NCBI RefSeq assembly: GCF_002738225.1
Contig: NZ_PEBQ01000003.1
Coordinates: forward strand, 62,001-126,000
Direction of reading: 5' to 3'
Source of the DNA: Acetobacter pomorum
GTDB lineage: Bacteria; Pseudomonadota; Alphaproteobacteria; Acetobacterales; Acetobacteraceae
DNA length: 64,000 nt
The notes beneath the pieces are model-generated. The model had not been told where the DNA came from, ran no database searches, and saw nothing but the letters and a program-made list of their open reading frames with translations. Positions 34,376 to 44,986 of this stretch are shown here, in pieces (the stretch's first letter is position 1; every line of letters begins with the position of its first letter). A program made the translations under genes and the position numbers.

Positions 34376-34388
34376 GGTACAAACTTCG

Positions 34389-34401
34389 CAACCTTTGCAA
34401 A
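34389..34401. promoter_or_regulatory. RamB-type operator in the prp divergent promoter
   Basis: CAACCTTTGCAAA closely matches the known RamB motif (ending in CTTTGCAAA) and contains the palindrome TTTGCAAA. It lies between the regulator gene and prpD, 14 bp from the regulator start. Confidence 0.55.
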
Positions 34402-34470
34402 CGGGAACATTCCCTTCGCCTCTTTTTACTCTTATCCCTCTGCCGTTCAAAACAACACTCTGCAACATTC

Positions 34471-34499
34471 ACCTCACGATCAAATTCCGATCATGAGGT
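34471..34499 (+). promoter_or_regulatory. Hairpin covering the prpD ribosome-binding site
   Basis: ACCTCA and TGAGGT pair, then one mismatch, then GATC pairs with GATC, leaving a seven-base loop. The 3' arm contains the prpD Shine-Dalgarno sequence GAGG, which stands seven bases before the ATG at 34506. The hairpin would hide the ribosome site unless opened. Confidence 0.5.
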
Positions 34500-34505
34500 A
34501 AAACA

Positions 34506-36068
34506 ATGCAGTATCATGATGTGCGTGTTCATCCAGAAAGCGACCGCCTGCCGCGGTCTGAGCAGCTTGCGTGGAAAATTGCGCAAGTGGCGGCAGATCC
34601 GGTGCCGGTGGAGGCCGCAGTTGCGGATATGATCATCAATCGGCTTATAGATAACGCATCTGTGGCGATGGCATCTGTCAACCGCCATTCCGTGATGAGC
34701 GCACGGGCCGAGGCACTGGCGCATCAGCGTGAAGGAGGGGCAACGGTATTTGGCATGGGCCCCAATGTGCGCGTGCATGCTGAATGGGCAGCATGGGCCA
34801 ATGGCACAGCCGTGCGGGAGCTGGATTTTCACGATACATTTCTGGCGGCAGAATATTCTCATCCGGGTGATAATATTCCCGGCATTCTGGCTGTTGCACA
34901 ACAGTGCCGCCGGAGTGGCGCAGATTTTATCCGTGGTGCTGCCACGGGGTATGAAATTCAGATAGATCTTGCCCGTGCCATCTGTTTGCACAAACACAAG
35001 ATAGACCATGTGGCCCATCTTGGTCCATCGGTTGCTGCGGGCATTGGCACGCTTATGCGCTTGCCACCTGCTGTTATCTATCAGGCCATTGGGCAGGCCC
35101 TGCATGTTACGACGGCAACACGCCAGAGCCGCAAGGGTGAGATTTCATCATGGAAGGCTTATGCTCCTGCCCATGCCAGCAAGATGGCTGTAGAGGCGGT
35201 TGATCGTGCCATGATGGGTGAAACATCCCCAACCCCGATTTATGAAGGGGAAGATGGTGTGATTGCATGGATGTTGGATGGCAAAGATGCGCATTACCGC
35301 GTGCCATTGCCAGAAGCGGGTGAACCCAAACGCGCCATTCTTTCCTCCTTCACCAAGGAACATTCAGCGGAATATCAAAGTCAGGCCCTTATTGATCTTG
35401 CCTTTCGTATGGGTGAAAAAATCAAAAACTGGGATGATGTGGAAGATGTGCTGATCGAAACCAGCCATCATACACATTACGTGATTGGTACGGGCTCGAA
35501 CGATCCGCAAAAGTTTGACCCTCAAGCCTCGCGGGAAACGTTGGATCACTCCATCATGTATATTGTGGCTGTGGCCTTGCAGGATGGTAGCTGGCACCAC
35601 GTACATTCCTACGCGCCGGAGCGGGCACGCAGGCCAGATACCGTGCGGCTATGGCGCAAGATCCACACAATTGAAAAACCTGAGTGGACAAAACGGTATC
35701 ATGAAACAGATCCGGATAAAAAAGCCTTTGGTGGGCGCATTATCATCCGCATGAAGGATGGTTCGGTTATTGAAGATGAGCTGGCAGTTGCCAACGCACA
35801 TACTCTGGGTGCAACGCCCTGGCAGCGCGCGGATTATATTGGCAAGTTTCTGACCCTTTCAGAAGGGATTGTCCCCCAGAAAGAAGCAGAAAGATTTCTG
35901 GAAGTTGTTCAGAATCTGGCTAACCTGAAAGCTGGAGATCTGCATCTTTTGGAAATTGCCATTCCAGAGCGTGATATTCGCCAGAACTCTGCTGAAGGTA
36001 TCTTTAATTTTGGGCAGGGGAAGCTCACAGCGGTTACGGCTTCCACCACCAAGGCTCTGGCTTCCTAA
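34506..36068 (+). CDS. prpD: 2-methylcitrate dehydratase
   Basis: PrpD removes water from 2-methylcitrate to form 2-methyl-cis-aconitate in the methylcitrate cycle. The 520-residue protein belongs to the MmgE/PrpD family and needs no iron-sulfur cluster. It has the family stretches [19 protein letters not shown] near the start, [21 protein letters not shown] and then [19 protein letters not shown]. prpC follows 32 bp later. The ribosome site is inside a hairpin (separate entry). No acnD or prpF is nearby, consistent with a PrpD-type rather than AcnD-type pathway. Confidence 0.95.
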   Translation: MQYHDVRVHPESDRLPRSEQLAWKIAQVAADPVPVEAAVADMIINRLIDNASVAMASVNRHSVMSARAEALAHQREGGATVFGMGPNVRVHAEWAAWANGTAVRELDFHDTFLAAEYSHPGDNIPGILAVAQQCRRSGADFIRGAATGYEIQIDLARAICLHKHKIDHVAHLGPSVAAGIGTLMRLPPAVIYQAIGQALHVTTATRQSRKGEISSWKAYAPAHASKMAVEAVDRAMMGETSPTPIYEGEDGVIAWMLDGKDAHYRVPLPEAGEPKRAILSSFTKEHSAEYQSQALIDLAFRMGEKIKNWDDVEDVLIETSHHTHYVIGTGSNDPQKFDPQASRETLDHSIMYIVAVALQDGSWHHVHSYAPERARRPDTVRLWRKIHTIEKPEWTKRYHETDPDKKAFGGRIIIRMKDGSVIEDELAVANAHTLGATPWQRADYIGKFLTLSEGIVPQKEAERFLEVVQNLANLKAGDLHLLEIAIPERDIRQNSAEGIFNFGQGKLTAVTASTTKALAS

Positions 36069-36100
36069 ACCGGTGAGAACACACAGGAAGGAATAGAAAA

Positions 36101-37267
36101 ATGACAACGCACCTGCACAGAAAACCAAAAAAATCTGTTGCGCTGTCAGGCACAGTTGCGGGCAACACGGCGCTCAGCACTGTGGGGCACAGCGGGAATG
36201 ATCTGCATTATCGGGGTTACGATATTAAAGATCTTGCACGCGCCAGCACGTTTGAGGAAGTCGCGCATCTGCTTATCCACGGCTATCTGCCCAACAGTGC
36301 AGAGCTGGAAGCTTATCGCCAGCATCTGGCCAGCATGCGCGATATTCCTGCCATTGTGCGTGCGGCGTTGGAGCGCCTGCCAGCTGCCACGCACCCCATG
36401 GATGTTTTGCGCACGGCTGTTTCCGTTATGGGCTGCGCCTTGCCGGAGCGGAGCGATTGCCCACCCGCAGGTGCGCGGGATATTGCAGACAGGCTTGTGG
36501 CATCCTTAGGGTCTATGCTGCTGTATTGGTATCATTTCTCCAATCATGGGCGACGGATAGAAACCACTACGGATGATGAAAGTGTGGGCGGGCACTTTTT
36601 GCATCTTCTGCACGGAAAAACTCCAGCAGAAGATTGGGTGCAGGCCATGCATACATCTCTTATTCTGTATGCCGAGCATGAGTTCAATGCCTCTACATTC
36701 ACGGCTAGGGTGGTAGCTGGTACGGGCTCGGATGTGTATTCTGCCGTTACAGCAGCCATAGGGGCACTGCGTGGCCCCAAGCATGGTGGTGCCAATGAGG
36801 TGGCGCTGGACATTCAGCAGCGCTACCGCACAGCGGATGAGGCTGAAGAGGATATTGTTAAACGTCTGGAAAACCGTGAAGTTATCATCGGTTTTGGTCA
36901 TCCTGTTTATACAATAGCCGATCCGCGTAATGAAGTTATCAAGGAAACCGCACGTAACCTTTCACGCCGTAATGGCAACATGCGTTTGTATAACGTGGCT
37001 GAGCGGATTGAGCGGATTATGGATGAACATAAAAAGATGTTTCCAAATCTGGATTGGTTCAGCGCGGTTTCCTACAACGCCATGGGTATTCCCACGGCCA
37101 TGTTTACACCTATCTTTGTTATTGCCCGCGTAACTGGGTGGTGTGCGCATATTATGGAACAGCGGCAGGATGGCAAAATCATTCGGCCATCTGCCAATTA
37201 TGTGGGGCCGGATGCACGGCCTTTTGTGCCCCTGCGTGAACGTGATGGGCTGGAGCATGCAGCATGA
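36101..37267 (+). CDS. prpC: 2-methylcitrate synthase
   Basis: PrpC condenses propionyl-CoA and oxaloacetate to 2-methylcitrate. The 388 residues have the citrate synthase fold signatures: [53 protein letters not shown], and [16 protein letters not shown] with catalytic His. The catalytic Asp lies in [12 protein letters not shown] nearby. Placement between prpD and prpB distinguishes it from a housekeeping citrate synthase. The stop overlaps prpB by ATGA. Confidence 0.95.
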   Translation: MTTHLHRKPKKSVALSGTVAGNTALSTVGHSGNDLHYRGYDIKDLARASTFEEVAHLLIHGYLPNSAELEAYRQHLASMRDIPAIVRAALERLPAATHPMDVLRTAVSVMGCALPERSDCPPAGARDIADRLVASLGSMLLYWYHFSNHGRRIETTTDDESVGGHFLHLLHGKTPAEDWVQAMHTSLILYAEHEFNASTFTARVVAGTGSDVYSAVTAAIGALRGPKHGGANEVALDIQQRYRTADEAEEDIVKRLENREVIIGFGHPVYTIADPRNEVIKETARNLSRRNGNMRLYNVAERIERIMDEHKKMFPNLDWFSAVSYNAMGIPTAMFTPIFVIARVTGWCAHIMEQRQDGKIIRPSANYVGPDARPFVPLRERDGLEHAA

Positions 37268-38193
37268 CATATCTGGTTGGCAGGGATCTGCCGCAAACAC
37301 CAGCCGGGCAGCGTTTTCGCGCTCTGCTGAACACAAAAGGCATTATGCAAATTCCCGGTGCACATAACGGGCAGGCTGCGTTGCAGGCCAAGGATAACGG
37401 CTTTCAGGCTCTTTATCTTTCGGGTGCGGCCATGTCTGCCAGTATGGGGCTGCCAGATCTGGGCATTATCACTATTGAGGATGCTTGTTTCTTTATTCGC
37501 CAGATTGCGCGGGCCTCTGGTCTGCCATTGCTGGTGGATGGAGATACCGGGTATGGCGAAGTTCTGAATGTCATGAACATGGTCAGGGCTTTTGAGGATG
37601 CAGGTGCTGCCGCCGTACATATTGAAGACCAGATTTTGCCGAAAAAATGCGGGCACCTGAATAACAAAAAGCTCGCTTCTCCGCAGGAGATGGCACAAAA
37701 GGTGGCTGCAGCAGCCAAGGCTCGGCGCGATATGGTGATTATTGCCCGCACAGATGCTGCCGGTTCAGAAGGGTTGGATGGTGCCGTTGCTCGTGCCCGG
37801 TTATATTATGAGGCCGGGGCAGATGCCATTTTCCCCGAAGCACTGATTTCTGAAGATATGTTCAGGGAGTTTGTGCGCCGGATGCCGGATGTGCCCCTGC
37901 TTGCCAACATGACAGAGTTTGGCCGTTCCCCATATTTCACGGCATCCCAGTTTGAAGATATGGGGTATCGGATGGTCATCTGGCCGGTCAGTTCCCTGCG
38001 GGCGGCCAACAAGGCGCAGGAGGATTTGTACAAAACCATTGCACGCACAGGGGGTACGCAGGAAATGCTCACCCGCATGCAAACGCGAGAGGAATTGTAC
38101 AAAACACTCCGGTATTACGATTATGAATCATTGGACGCAGGCATTGTGGCCACGGTTCTGCCGCATATCGGTCAGGCCGATCAGGCAGCCTGA
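37264..38193 (+). CDS. prpB: Methylisocitrate lyase
   Basis: PrpB splits 2-methylisocitrate into pyruvate and succinate. The 309 residues carry DGDTGYGE (metal binding), the catalytic KKCGHLNNK (isocitrate lyase-type KKCGH motif), and [20 protein letters not shown]. It starts within the prpC stop (ATGA), so translation is coupled. prpE follows 55 bp downstream. Confidence 0.95.
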   Translation: MTYLVGRDLPQTPAGQRFRALLNTKGIMQIPGAHNGQAALQAKDNGFQALYLSGAAMSASMGLPDLGIITIEDACFFIRQIARASGLPLLVDGDTGYGEVLNVMNMVRAFEDAGAAAVHIEDQILPKKCGHLNNKKLASPQEMAQKVAAAAKARRDMVIIARTDAAGSEGLDGAVARARLYYEAGADAIFPEALISEDMFREFVRRMPDVPLLANMTEFGRSPYFTASQFEDMGYRMVIWPVSSLRAANKAQEDLYKTIARTGGTQEMLTRMQTREELYKTLRYYDYESLDAGIVATVLPHIGQADQAA

Positions 38194-38248
38194 ACAGCCT
38201 CTTTCTTTCCCGAACAACAAAAAACAAAAAAGTAAGGGAGACGGGACA

Positions 38249-40234
38249 ATGTCGGAAAACGTTATCATCTCACCCACCCAGTATGCAGACTATCCTGCGC
38301 TGATGCCGCCAGAAGAACTGGCCGCCATGCAACGCCAGGCGCAACGAGACCCGGATGGGTTCTGGTTGCAACAGGCCAAGCGCGTGCATTGGCACCGCAA
38401 ACCCAGGCATGGTTTTAAAGGCAGCTTTTCAGGCGATGTGTCTATTAGCTGGTTTGAAGATGGCCTGCTTAATGCCTCGGTATGCTGCATTGACAAGCAT
38501 CTGACGGACAAGGCGGATCAGGTGGCTTTGATCAGTCACCGCGAAGGCCAGGCCGAGGCTGAAAAACTTACATACGCCATGCTGCATGAGCGGGTTTGCC
38601 GCCTGTCTAACGCGCTTGTGCATTTGGGGGTGGAAGAAGGGCACCGTGTGGCTATCTGCCTGCCCATGATTTCAGAAGCCGTGGTGGCCATGCTGGCCTG
38701 TGCGCGTATTGGGGCTGTGCATGTGGTGCTGTTTGGTGGTTTTTCGGCAGAAGGCATTGCAGAGCGTATTGTAGATAGTGGGGCTGTTGCGGTTATTACG
38801 GCCAGCGAGAGCACGCGTGGCAACAAGATAGTGCCTTTTAAGGCCATTATGGATGAGGCCCTGTGCAAGGCGGGTGCAGATAGTGGTGTGCGCGCCGTTC
38901 TGGTTGTGCGCACATCGGATGCACCTGTTCCGATGCTACCCGGGAGAGATTACGATTTTCATGATTTTGTAGATTCGTTTGAGGCAGATTTCGTGCCCGT
39001 TGTCATGCGGGCGGAAGCACCCTTGTTCATGCTTTATACATCCGGCAGCACAGGCAAGCCCAAGGCTGTTGTGCATTCCACTGGTGGCTACATGGTGTGG
39101 GCGGCGTACACCATGGGTATGGTGTACCATCATCAACCTGGTGACGTCATGTGGTGCACGGCAGATGTGGCATGGATAACCGGGCATACATCTGTTGTGT
39201 ACGGCCCGTTGGCCAATGGTGGCACCACCATGATCTCAGACAGTCTGCCCTCATACCCGTATCCGGGTCGGTGGCTGGATCTGGTGGATGAACACAAGGT
39301 GACCATGCTGTTTACCGCCCCCACAGCCGTACGTGCCATGATGGCGGACGGGGATGATGTGGTAAACGCCCGTAAGCTGGATTCTCTCCGCCTGCTGGGT
39401 GTTGCGGGTGAACCCATAAGCCCGGATGCATGGTTGTGGTACCATGATGTTGTGGGCAAAAAGCGTTGCCCCGTGGTGGATACATGGTGGCAGACAGAAA
39501 CAGCCGGTATTGTGCTGGGGCCGTTGCCGGGGGTGCAGGCGCTTAAACCCGGTTCTGCCAGCACACCTCTGCCGGGGCTGGAAATGGTGATAGCCGATAC
39601 ACAGGGCCGGCCAGTACAGGGGCCGGCAGAAGGCAGCTTGTGCATTGCACGCTCATGGCCGGGACAGGCGCGCACGATCTGGAAAGACCATGCACGCTTC
39701 TGCCAAACCTATTTCAGTATGGTGCCAGGGCATTATTTCACCGGAGATGGCGCACGGCGAGATGCAGATGGTTACTACTGGATTACGGGCCGCATGGATG
39801 ATGTTATCAACATTGCGGGGCATCGTTTGGGCACCGCAGAGGTGGAAGATGCGCTGGCAGCAGATCATCGTATTGTGGAATCTGCTGCAGTGGGCATACC
39901 GCACCCGGTAAAAGGGCAGGCGCTGGCAGTATTTGTTATCCAACGCCAGAACGTGGCCACAGAGCTAACAGAAAAGGGCATAAGCCGCCTTGTTTCCGGT
40001 ATGCTGGGGCGTTATGCCACGCCAGAGGCTGTTTATCTGGTGCCAGATCTGCCACGCACCCGATCGGGCAAGATTGTACGCCGCCTGCTTCGCAAAATTG
40101 CCAGCGGGGAAGTGGAGAATCTGGGAGATCTTTCATCACTGAATGATCCAACCATCGTGCAGATGCTGTGTGATAGGGTATGGAGCCACATGTCCTTTGA
40201 TGAACCTTCATCTCGTGTGCAGGCAAGAGCCTGA
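38249..40234 (+). CDS. prpE: Propionate-CoA ligase
   Basis: PrpE activates propionate (or acetate) to the CoA thioester in two steps through the acyl-AMP. The 661 residues have the AMP-forming core YTSGSTGKPKAVVHSTGGY, the WWQTETAG motif, the DGYYWITGRMDDVINIAGHRL hinge and the C-terminal RTRSGKIVRR with the Lys that can be acetylated. The ATG at 38249 follows GGGAGACGGGAC; a longer frame from 37919 overlaps prpB in another frame and is discarded. prpE closes the D-C-B-E operon and could also serve acetate assimilation. Confidence 0.93.
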   Translation: MSENVIISPTQYADYPALMPPEELAAMQRQAQRDPDGFWLQQAKRVHWHRKPRHGFKGSFSGDVSISWFEDGLLNASVCCIDKHLTDKADQVALISHREGQAEAEKLTYAMLHERVCRLSNALVHLGVEEGHRVAICLPMISEAVVAMLACARIGAVHVVLFGGFSAEGIAERIVDSGAVAVITASESTRGNKIVPFKAIMDEALCKAGADSGVRAVLVVRTSDAPVPMLPGRDYDFHDFVDSFEADFVPVVMRAEAPLFMLYTSGSTGKPKAVVHSTGGYMVWAAYTMGMVYHHQPGDVMWCTADVAWITGHTSVVYGPLANGGTTMISDSLPSYPYPGRWLDLVDEHKVTMLFTAPTAVRAMMADGDDVVNARKLDSLRLLGVAGEPISPDAWLWYHDVVGKKRCPVVDTWWQTETAGIVLGPLPGVQALKPGSASTPLPGLEMVIADTQGRPVQGPAEGSLCIARSWPGQARTIWKDHARFCQTYFSMVPGHYFTGDGARRDADGYYWITGRMDDVINIAGHRLGTAEVEDALAADHRIVESAAVGIPHPVKGQALAVFVIQRQNVATELTEKGISRLVSGMLGRYATPEAVYLVPDLPRTRSGKIVRRLLRKIASGEVENLGDLSSLNDPTIVQMLCDRVWSHMSFDEPSSRVQARA

Positions 40235-40280
40235 TCTTAAAACGAGATTTTACAAGCTTGCTTCGCGCGGCAAGAACCTT

Positions 40281-40305
40281 CAGGGCCGGGGCTTCCTCGG
40301 CCCTG
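40281..40305 (+). terminator. Possible terminator hairpin after prpE
   Basis: CAGGGCCGGG and CTCGGCCCTG pair across a short loop, about 47 bp past prpE. There is no clear T tract, so the call is tentative. Confidence 0.3.
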
Positions 40306-40454
40306 TTGCTGTGGTGCGCCAAGCCAAAGGGTGGTGGGACGTATCACGCAAAAATGGGTGCACTGTCGGGGTCGTGATCTCTGAATCACTGGTTGGTTTG
40401 GGGGCTTGCGTGGCACCATCACGGTAAAAACAGGTTGCATAACCGGAGCTGTGA

Positions 40455-41717
40455 ATGACCGAGCCTTCCTTTTCGTCTGTAATGCCGTCTGCTCTGCCTG
40501 ATCAGTCGGTTGATAAAGCAACAGCTCGCCATGTTGTGCTGGCATCCTTTTTGGCATGGATGCTGGATGCGTGTGATTTCTTTATTGTATTGTTTACACT
40601 TGATGATGTGGCACGCAGTTTTAACGTTTCCCTGCAAAGCGTTCTGCTTGCCCCAACACTTACACTTGTTACCCGCCCATTGGGGGCATTTTTATGTGGG
40701 CGCGCGGCAGACAAATATGGCCGCAAGCCGGTGCTTATTTTAACAATTATCATTTATTCTCTGATCGAACTGGCATCGGCCTTTGCGCCAACGCTTGTAA
40801 TATTTTTGGTGCTACGCACTCTGTTTGGCATTGCGCTTGGGGGAGAATGGGGGGTGGGCACATCCCTGATTATGGAAAGCGTGCCCAAATCCTGGCGCGG
40901 CACGGCTTCGGGCATTTTGCAGGCGGGGTATCCTGCGGGATATCTGCTGGCATCTCTGGTGTTTCTGCTATTGCCCGTTCTGGGGTGGCGTGGGCTGTTT
41001 GTGTTAGGTAGTGGTGCTATCTTTTCTGCCCTTTATATCTGGCTACGCGTGCCAGAAAGCCCAGATTGGCTGGCCCGGCAAAAAGCAGATAAACAGCATG
41101 GTAAGCTAGCGGAACATATTGGCCTGCTGGCTGTTATAAAAGGAAATCCGGCATTATGCGTTTTTGCTGTCGTATTGATGGCAGCTTTCAATTTTATGAG
41201 CCACGGTTCTCAGGATTTATACCCCAAGGTCTTTCTGGCGTTGGAACGGCATGTACCGCCTGCCTCCATTACCACTGTGGTGGTGCTGTATAATCTGGCA
41301 GCCATTGCTGGTGGGTTGTTCTTTGGAGTTCTGTCACAAAAAATCGGGCGGCAATATGCCATTGTTCTTGCCGCAGCCCTTACATTGCCTTTGCTGCCAT
41401 TATGGACACTCCCACACTCCCTGTTCTGGTTGGGGTTGGGGGCAATATGCATTCAGTTCTGTATTCAGGGGGCTTGGGGTGTGGTGCCGGCCTATTTAAG
41501 CGAGCTTTCGCCACCTTCCGTGCGGGCTACGTTTCCGGGGCTTGCCTATCAGTGCGGGAACCTTATCGCTGCCAGCAACGCTTTGCTTCAAACATGGTTT
41601 GCCACGCAGTTGGGTATGGGGCTGGCGCCTGCACTTATGCTGGCAGTAGGGGGTGGCGCAGTGGTTGTGCTGGTGCTTACACTCCTGAACGCTCGGTTGT
41701 ATCCGCAACGGATCTAG
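40455..41717 (+). CDS. MFS carboxylate transporter, SHS/lactate-type
   Basis: This membrane transporter of 420 residues has about 12 hydrophobic helices. The signature between helices 2 and 3 reads GRAADKYGRKPVLI, and the one after the fourth reads GGEWGVGTSLIMESVPKSWRG, as in the SHS family with lactate/pyruvate and sialic acid carriers. FLAWMLDACDFFIV in the first helix is also typical. A monocarboxylate such as lactate or propionate is the likely substrate given prp and lut genes in the window, but this is inferred. The ATG follows GGAG. Confidence 0.8.
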   Translation: MTEPSFSSVMPSALPDQSVDKATARHVVLASFLAWMLDACDFFIVLFTLDDVARSFNVSLQSVLLAPTLTLVTRPLGAFLCGRAADKYGRKPVLILTIIIYSLIELASAFAPTLVIFLVLRTLFGIALGGEWGVGTSLIMESVPKSWRGTASGILQAGYPAGYLLASLVFLLLPVLGWRGLFVLGSGAIFSALYIWLRVPESPDWLARQKADKQHGKLAEHIGLLAVIKGNPALCVFAVVLMAAFNFMSHGSQDLYPKVFLALERHVPPASITTVVVLYNLAAIAGGLFFGVLSQKIGRQYAIVLAAALTLPLLPLWTLPHSLFWLGLGAICIQFCIQGAWGVVPAYLSELSPPSVRATFPGLAYQCGNLIAASNALLQTWFATQLGMGLAPALMLAVGGGAVVVLVLTLLNARLYPQRI

Positions 41718-41757
41718 GCAGCAGGTGGGCGGCTACGCGCAGGAAGGAAAAAACGGT

Positions 41758-42915
41758 TTGGCTTTTATAAGGTATCTGGGGGCATGTCTGGTGCTGGCTG
41801 GCGCAGGGGTGCCATATGCGCGGGCTTACGCCGCAACACAGGCAGAACCGGCAGAACAGCGGATGATCACGCGCAATGTGCCGCCACGCCCGGTGCCACC
41901 ATTGGCAACGGCACAGGTGCAGGGGGAAGACCAGCACGCAAAGGCGCGCCCGGTAACTCTGTCTGCCCAAGGTTTGCAAGCGGATGTAAAGGTGGCAGAC
42001 AACCAGCCATGCCCTGCCAATAGCCTGCTTTTGGGGAAGGATGAAAACCCAACACCCGGGCAAACATGCCGTGTTGCCACCCTGGAAGTCACTGCGCCGG
42101 AACACCCCGCATTTATCCAGACAATAGGCAGCCTGATGGCGGAAGATAGCGGTGGGCTAATGGACCTGCATCTTTCTCTGTACCAGCTTGCGCCCGATGC
42201 GCAGAAAACAATCCTGCCGCAGGTTGTGGTTTCGGGGTACACGGGTGGGGCGCATTGTTGCCAGGCCGCCGCTATTATAGAGGCCGCGCCGCAAGGCCAA
42301 TGGCGTGTGGTGCCGCTTCCTGCACAAAATGGCGGAGGGGAACCCATAGTGCAGGATGTTGCACGAGATGGCACGCGCCAGCTTATTTATACGGATGAGC
42401 GGTTTGATTACGCTTTTGCCTCTCATGCAGGGTCGGCCATGCCAGTGGTGCTGTACCAGTATCAGGATGGCCAGTTGCAGAATGTGACAGCACAGCCGCG
42501 TTTTGCCGCCTATTTGCGCAATCAGCTTGCGCAGGATTCTGCACAATGGCGCAAAGCAGGTGTTACAGAAGTAAACGGCTATCTGGCCGCCTATGTTGCC
42601 ACCAGCGCGAATATAGGGGAACTGAACGCAGGCTGGCGTTACATGATGGCGCGCTATGATAATCATTCCGGTTTTGCAGAAACATGGTGCGCGCTGGATA
42701 AATCTGCATGGCCCCAAAGCAAGGATGGTACATCCTGCCCCAAGCAGTTTGTAAAAATCGTGCCGTTTCCGCAAAGTCTGGCGCAGTCTCTGGTGCAATG
42801 GGGATACATCACATCACAACAGAGTGCGGCTCTTGGCTATGATGTGGAAAAAATAAAGCAGAACCAGCAGCAGGTTATTTCTTCCACCACCAAAGCATGG
42901 CGCACCGCGCATTAA
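41758..42915 (+). CDS. Secreted hypothetical protein
   Basis: This exported protein has about 385 residues. I chose the TTG at 41758, seven bases after AGGAAGGA, giving the signal peptide LAFIRYLGACLVLAGAGVPYARAYA; a GTG at 41725 is an alternative. The mature part is rich in Cys pairs (CPANSLLL, PGQTCRV, GGAHCCQ, TWCALD, TSCPK), suggesting several disulfides. A GWRYMMARYDNHSGFAETWC stretch stands out. I recognise no family. It begins 40 bp after the MFS gene and may share its transcript. Confidence 0.6.
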   Translation: MAFIRYLGACLVLAGAGVPYARAYAATQAEPAEQRMITRNVPPRPVPPLATAQVQGEDQHAKARPVTLSAQGLQADVKVADNQPCPANSLLLGKDENPTPGQTCRVATLEVTAPEHPAFIQTIGSLMAEDSGGLMDLHLSLYQLAPDAQKTILPQVVVSGYTGGAHCCQAAAIIEAAPQGQWRVVPLPAQNGGGEPIVQDVARDGTRQLIYTDERFDYAFASHAGSAMPVVLYQYQDGQLQNVTAQPRFAAYLRNQLAQDSAQWRKAGVTEVNGYLAAYVATSANIGELNAGWRYMMARYDNHSGFAETWCALDKSAWPQSKDGTSCPKQFVKIVPFPQSLAQSLVQWGYITSQQSAALGYDVEKIKQNQQQVISSTTKAWRTAH

Positions 42916-43011
42916 CCACATGGCGGCCCTGCTGGCAGGCAGATTTGTGCCAGAACGGAACACGGCCTAAAAGTTGGGTCTGTTTTGCCAAGTTCTGCCA
43001 GCGGGAGCGTA

Positions 43012-43566
43012 ATGGAAGATCTGTTTGAAGGGCATAATGTCGGCACTGCCCGCCCTCTGAAACTTTCAGAAGATGTTGTCAGCACCGCAACCTATGGCGG
43101 GCCAGACAAATGCTACCGTTACAAGCTCAAACGGGTGTGGGATCCCACGCGCCCGCTGGTAATGTGGCTGATGATGAACCCATCTGTTGCCACAGAATAC
43201 GGGGATGACCGCACCGTGGCCAAATGCCAGCGTTACGCCCGCGCATGGGGCTATGGCGGCATTTTGGTGGGCAATACCTTTGCGTATCGGTGCACGGATC
43301 AGCTTCGGCTTTTGGAAACGCCAGATCCGGTAGGGCCGGAGAATGACAAAGCCCTGCTGGAAATGGCGCAGGAAGCCAGCAAGGTGATTGCAGCCTATGG
43401 CACGCCACACCACAAGGCTTTGCTGGCGCGTGGGCCGGAGGTGGTGCACATGTTGCAAAAGCACGGTATTACAGTGGATGCCTTGCGGTTAAGCAAAACG
43501 GGTCGGCCGTGCCATCCGCTTTATTTGCCCGCCACTTTGCAACCTGAGCCTCTGCCCGAAATCTGA
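43012..43566 (+). CDS. DUF1643 family protein
   Basis: This cytosolic protein of 184 residues matches DUF1643: RYKLKRVWDPTRPLVMWLMMNPSVATEYGDDRTVAKCQRYARAWGYGG is the defining stretch (MNPS then DDRT), followed by NTFAYRCTD and VIAAYGTPHH. The ATG at 43012 follows CGGGAG. The function is unknown; DUF1643 proteins resemble small nucleotide- or DNA-linked proteins, which I cannot confirm from the sequence. Confidence 0.8.
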   Translation: MEDLFEGHNVGTARPLKLSEDVVSTATYGGPDKCYRYKLKRVWDPTRPLVMWLMMNPSVATEYGDDRTVAKCQRYARAWGYGGILVGNTFAYRCTDQLRLLETPDPVGPENDKALLEMAQEASKVIAAYGTPHHKALLARGPEVVHMLQKHGITVDALRLSKTGRPCHPLYLPATLQPEPLPEI

Positions 43567-43702
43567 AGGTAAGAAACAGAAAGCAGCTTTCTGCCCATGA
43601 GTCTTGACGCCCGGCCTTGTTCAGTATCCGATGCACAGGAAGATGTCTGATTTCTGCATTTCATGCCAGTCAGGCTGCAAAGTTAAGGGAAATACGCATA
43701 TT

Positions 43703-44986
43703 ATGGCCTTACAGAACACGCAGGATGCCGCAGGCGGTTATCTGGCATCTGCTGAATTTGCCACCATGCTGGACAAATTGGGGGAAGTGGCCGCACGTAC
43801 GGGCCTGAACGTGGCCCACGGCCAGCAGGTTATTATTACCGCGCCATTGCATGCTGTGCCGCTGGTGCGCCGGATTACAGAACACGCCTACAAGGCCGGG
43901 GCCTCACTCGTCAGCACGTTTTACTCGGATGAGGAAACCACGCTGGCCCGTTACAAATATGCGGCGGAAGATACGTTTGATACCGCAGCAGGTTGGCTTG
44001 CTGGCGGGATGACGGAGGCCTTCCGTAACGGCGCGGCCCGCATGGCCATTACAGGCTCCAACCCGGCATTGCTGGCGGGGCAGAATCCGGAACATATTTC
44101 CCGCGCCAGCAGGGCTAATTCCCGCGTGAATCGGCCTGCTATGGAAATTATCACCAATTTTGATGTGAACTGGTGCATTGTAGCGGCGGCTTCTCCGGCA
44201 TGGGCGGCGCAGGTGTTCCCTGATCTGCCCGTTGATGAGGCAGTGGAAAAACTGTGGCAGGCCATTTTTTCCGTCTCGCGCATTACGGGCGAAAACCCGG
44301 TGGCAGATTGGGCCGCTCATAATGCCGTGTTGCACCGCCGCGCTGCGTTCCTGAATGATGCGCGCTACAGTGCGCTGCACTTCAAAGGCCCCGGCACAGA
44401 CCTGATGGTAGGGCTGGCAGATGGGCACGAATGGGCAGCCGGGGCGGAAAAAGCTGGAAACGGCATTGTGTGTAACCCCAACATTCCAACCGAGGAAGTG
44501 TTCACCACACCGCATCGCCTCAAGGTGGATGGCACGGTGGCGGCCACCAAGCCGCTCTCACACCAAGGTACGTTGATTGAGGATATTCGCGTCAGGTTTG
44601 AAGGTGGACGCATTGTGGAAATGCACGCCAGCAAGGGCGAGGATGTGCTGGCCCGCGTGTTGGATACAGATGAGGGCGCGCGCCGTTTAGGGGAAGTGGC
44701 GCTTGTGCCCAATTCCTCTCCTATCTCGCGCAGTGGCATTTTGTTCCAGAACACATTGTTTGATGAAAACGCCGCCAGCCATATCGCATTGGGGCAATCT
44801 TACACCAAATGCATGCGTGATACGGCCGGGCAGGATGAGGCCGCATTGGCAGCGCGCGGGGCCAATAGCAGTATGATCCATATAGACTGGATGATTGGTT
44901 CTGGGGACATTGATGTGGACGGCGTGGATGCCAAAGGTGAACGCGTGGCATTGATGCGCAAAGGTGAATGGGTGATAGAAGCATGA
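43703..44986 (+). CDS. Aminopeptidase, M29 family
   Basis: This metallo-aminopeptidase of the thermophilic aminopeptidase family has 427 residues. The C-terminal metal-binding region shows EVFTTPHRLKVDGTV with catalytic Glu/His, LGEVALVPNSSPIS, a NTLFDENAASHIALGQSY segment and IHIDWMIGS near the end, which are the M29 ligands. It is cytosolic and releases N-terminal residues from peptides. The ATG at 43703 follows AAGGGA. The next gene starts within its stop (ATGA). Confidence 0.9.
   Translation: MALQNTQDAAGGYLASAEFATMLDKLGEVAARTGLNVAHGQQVIITAPLHAVPLVRRITEHAYKAGASLVSTFYSDEETTLARYKYAAEDTFDTAAGWLAGGMTEAFRNGAARMAITGSNPALLAGQNPEHISRASRANSRVNRPAMEIITNFDVNWCIVAAASPAWAAQVFPDLPVDEAVEKLWQAIFSVSRITGENPVADWAAHNAVLHRRAAFLNDARYSALHFKGPGTDLMVGLADGHEWAAGAEKAGNGIVCNPNIPTEEVFTTPHRLKVDGTVAATKPLSHQGTLIEDIRVRFEGGRIVEMHASKGEDVLARVLDTDEGARRLGEVALVPNSSPISRSGILFQNTLFDENAASHIALGQSYTKCMRDTAGQDEAALAARGANSSMIHIDWMIGSGDIDVDGVDAKGERVALMRKGEWVIEA

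Noticed and set aside
37919..38248. N-terminal extension of prpE
   Set aside because: These 110 codons overlap prpB in another frame, and the conserved start with a ribosome site is at 38249.
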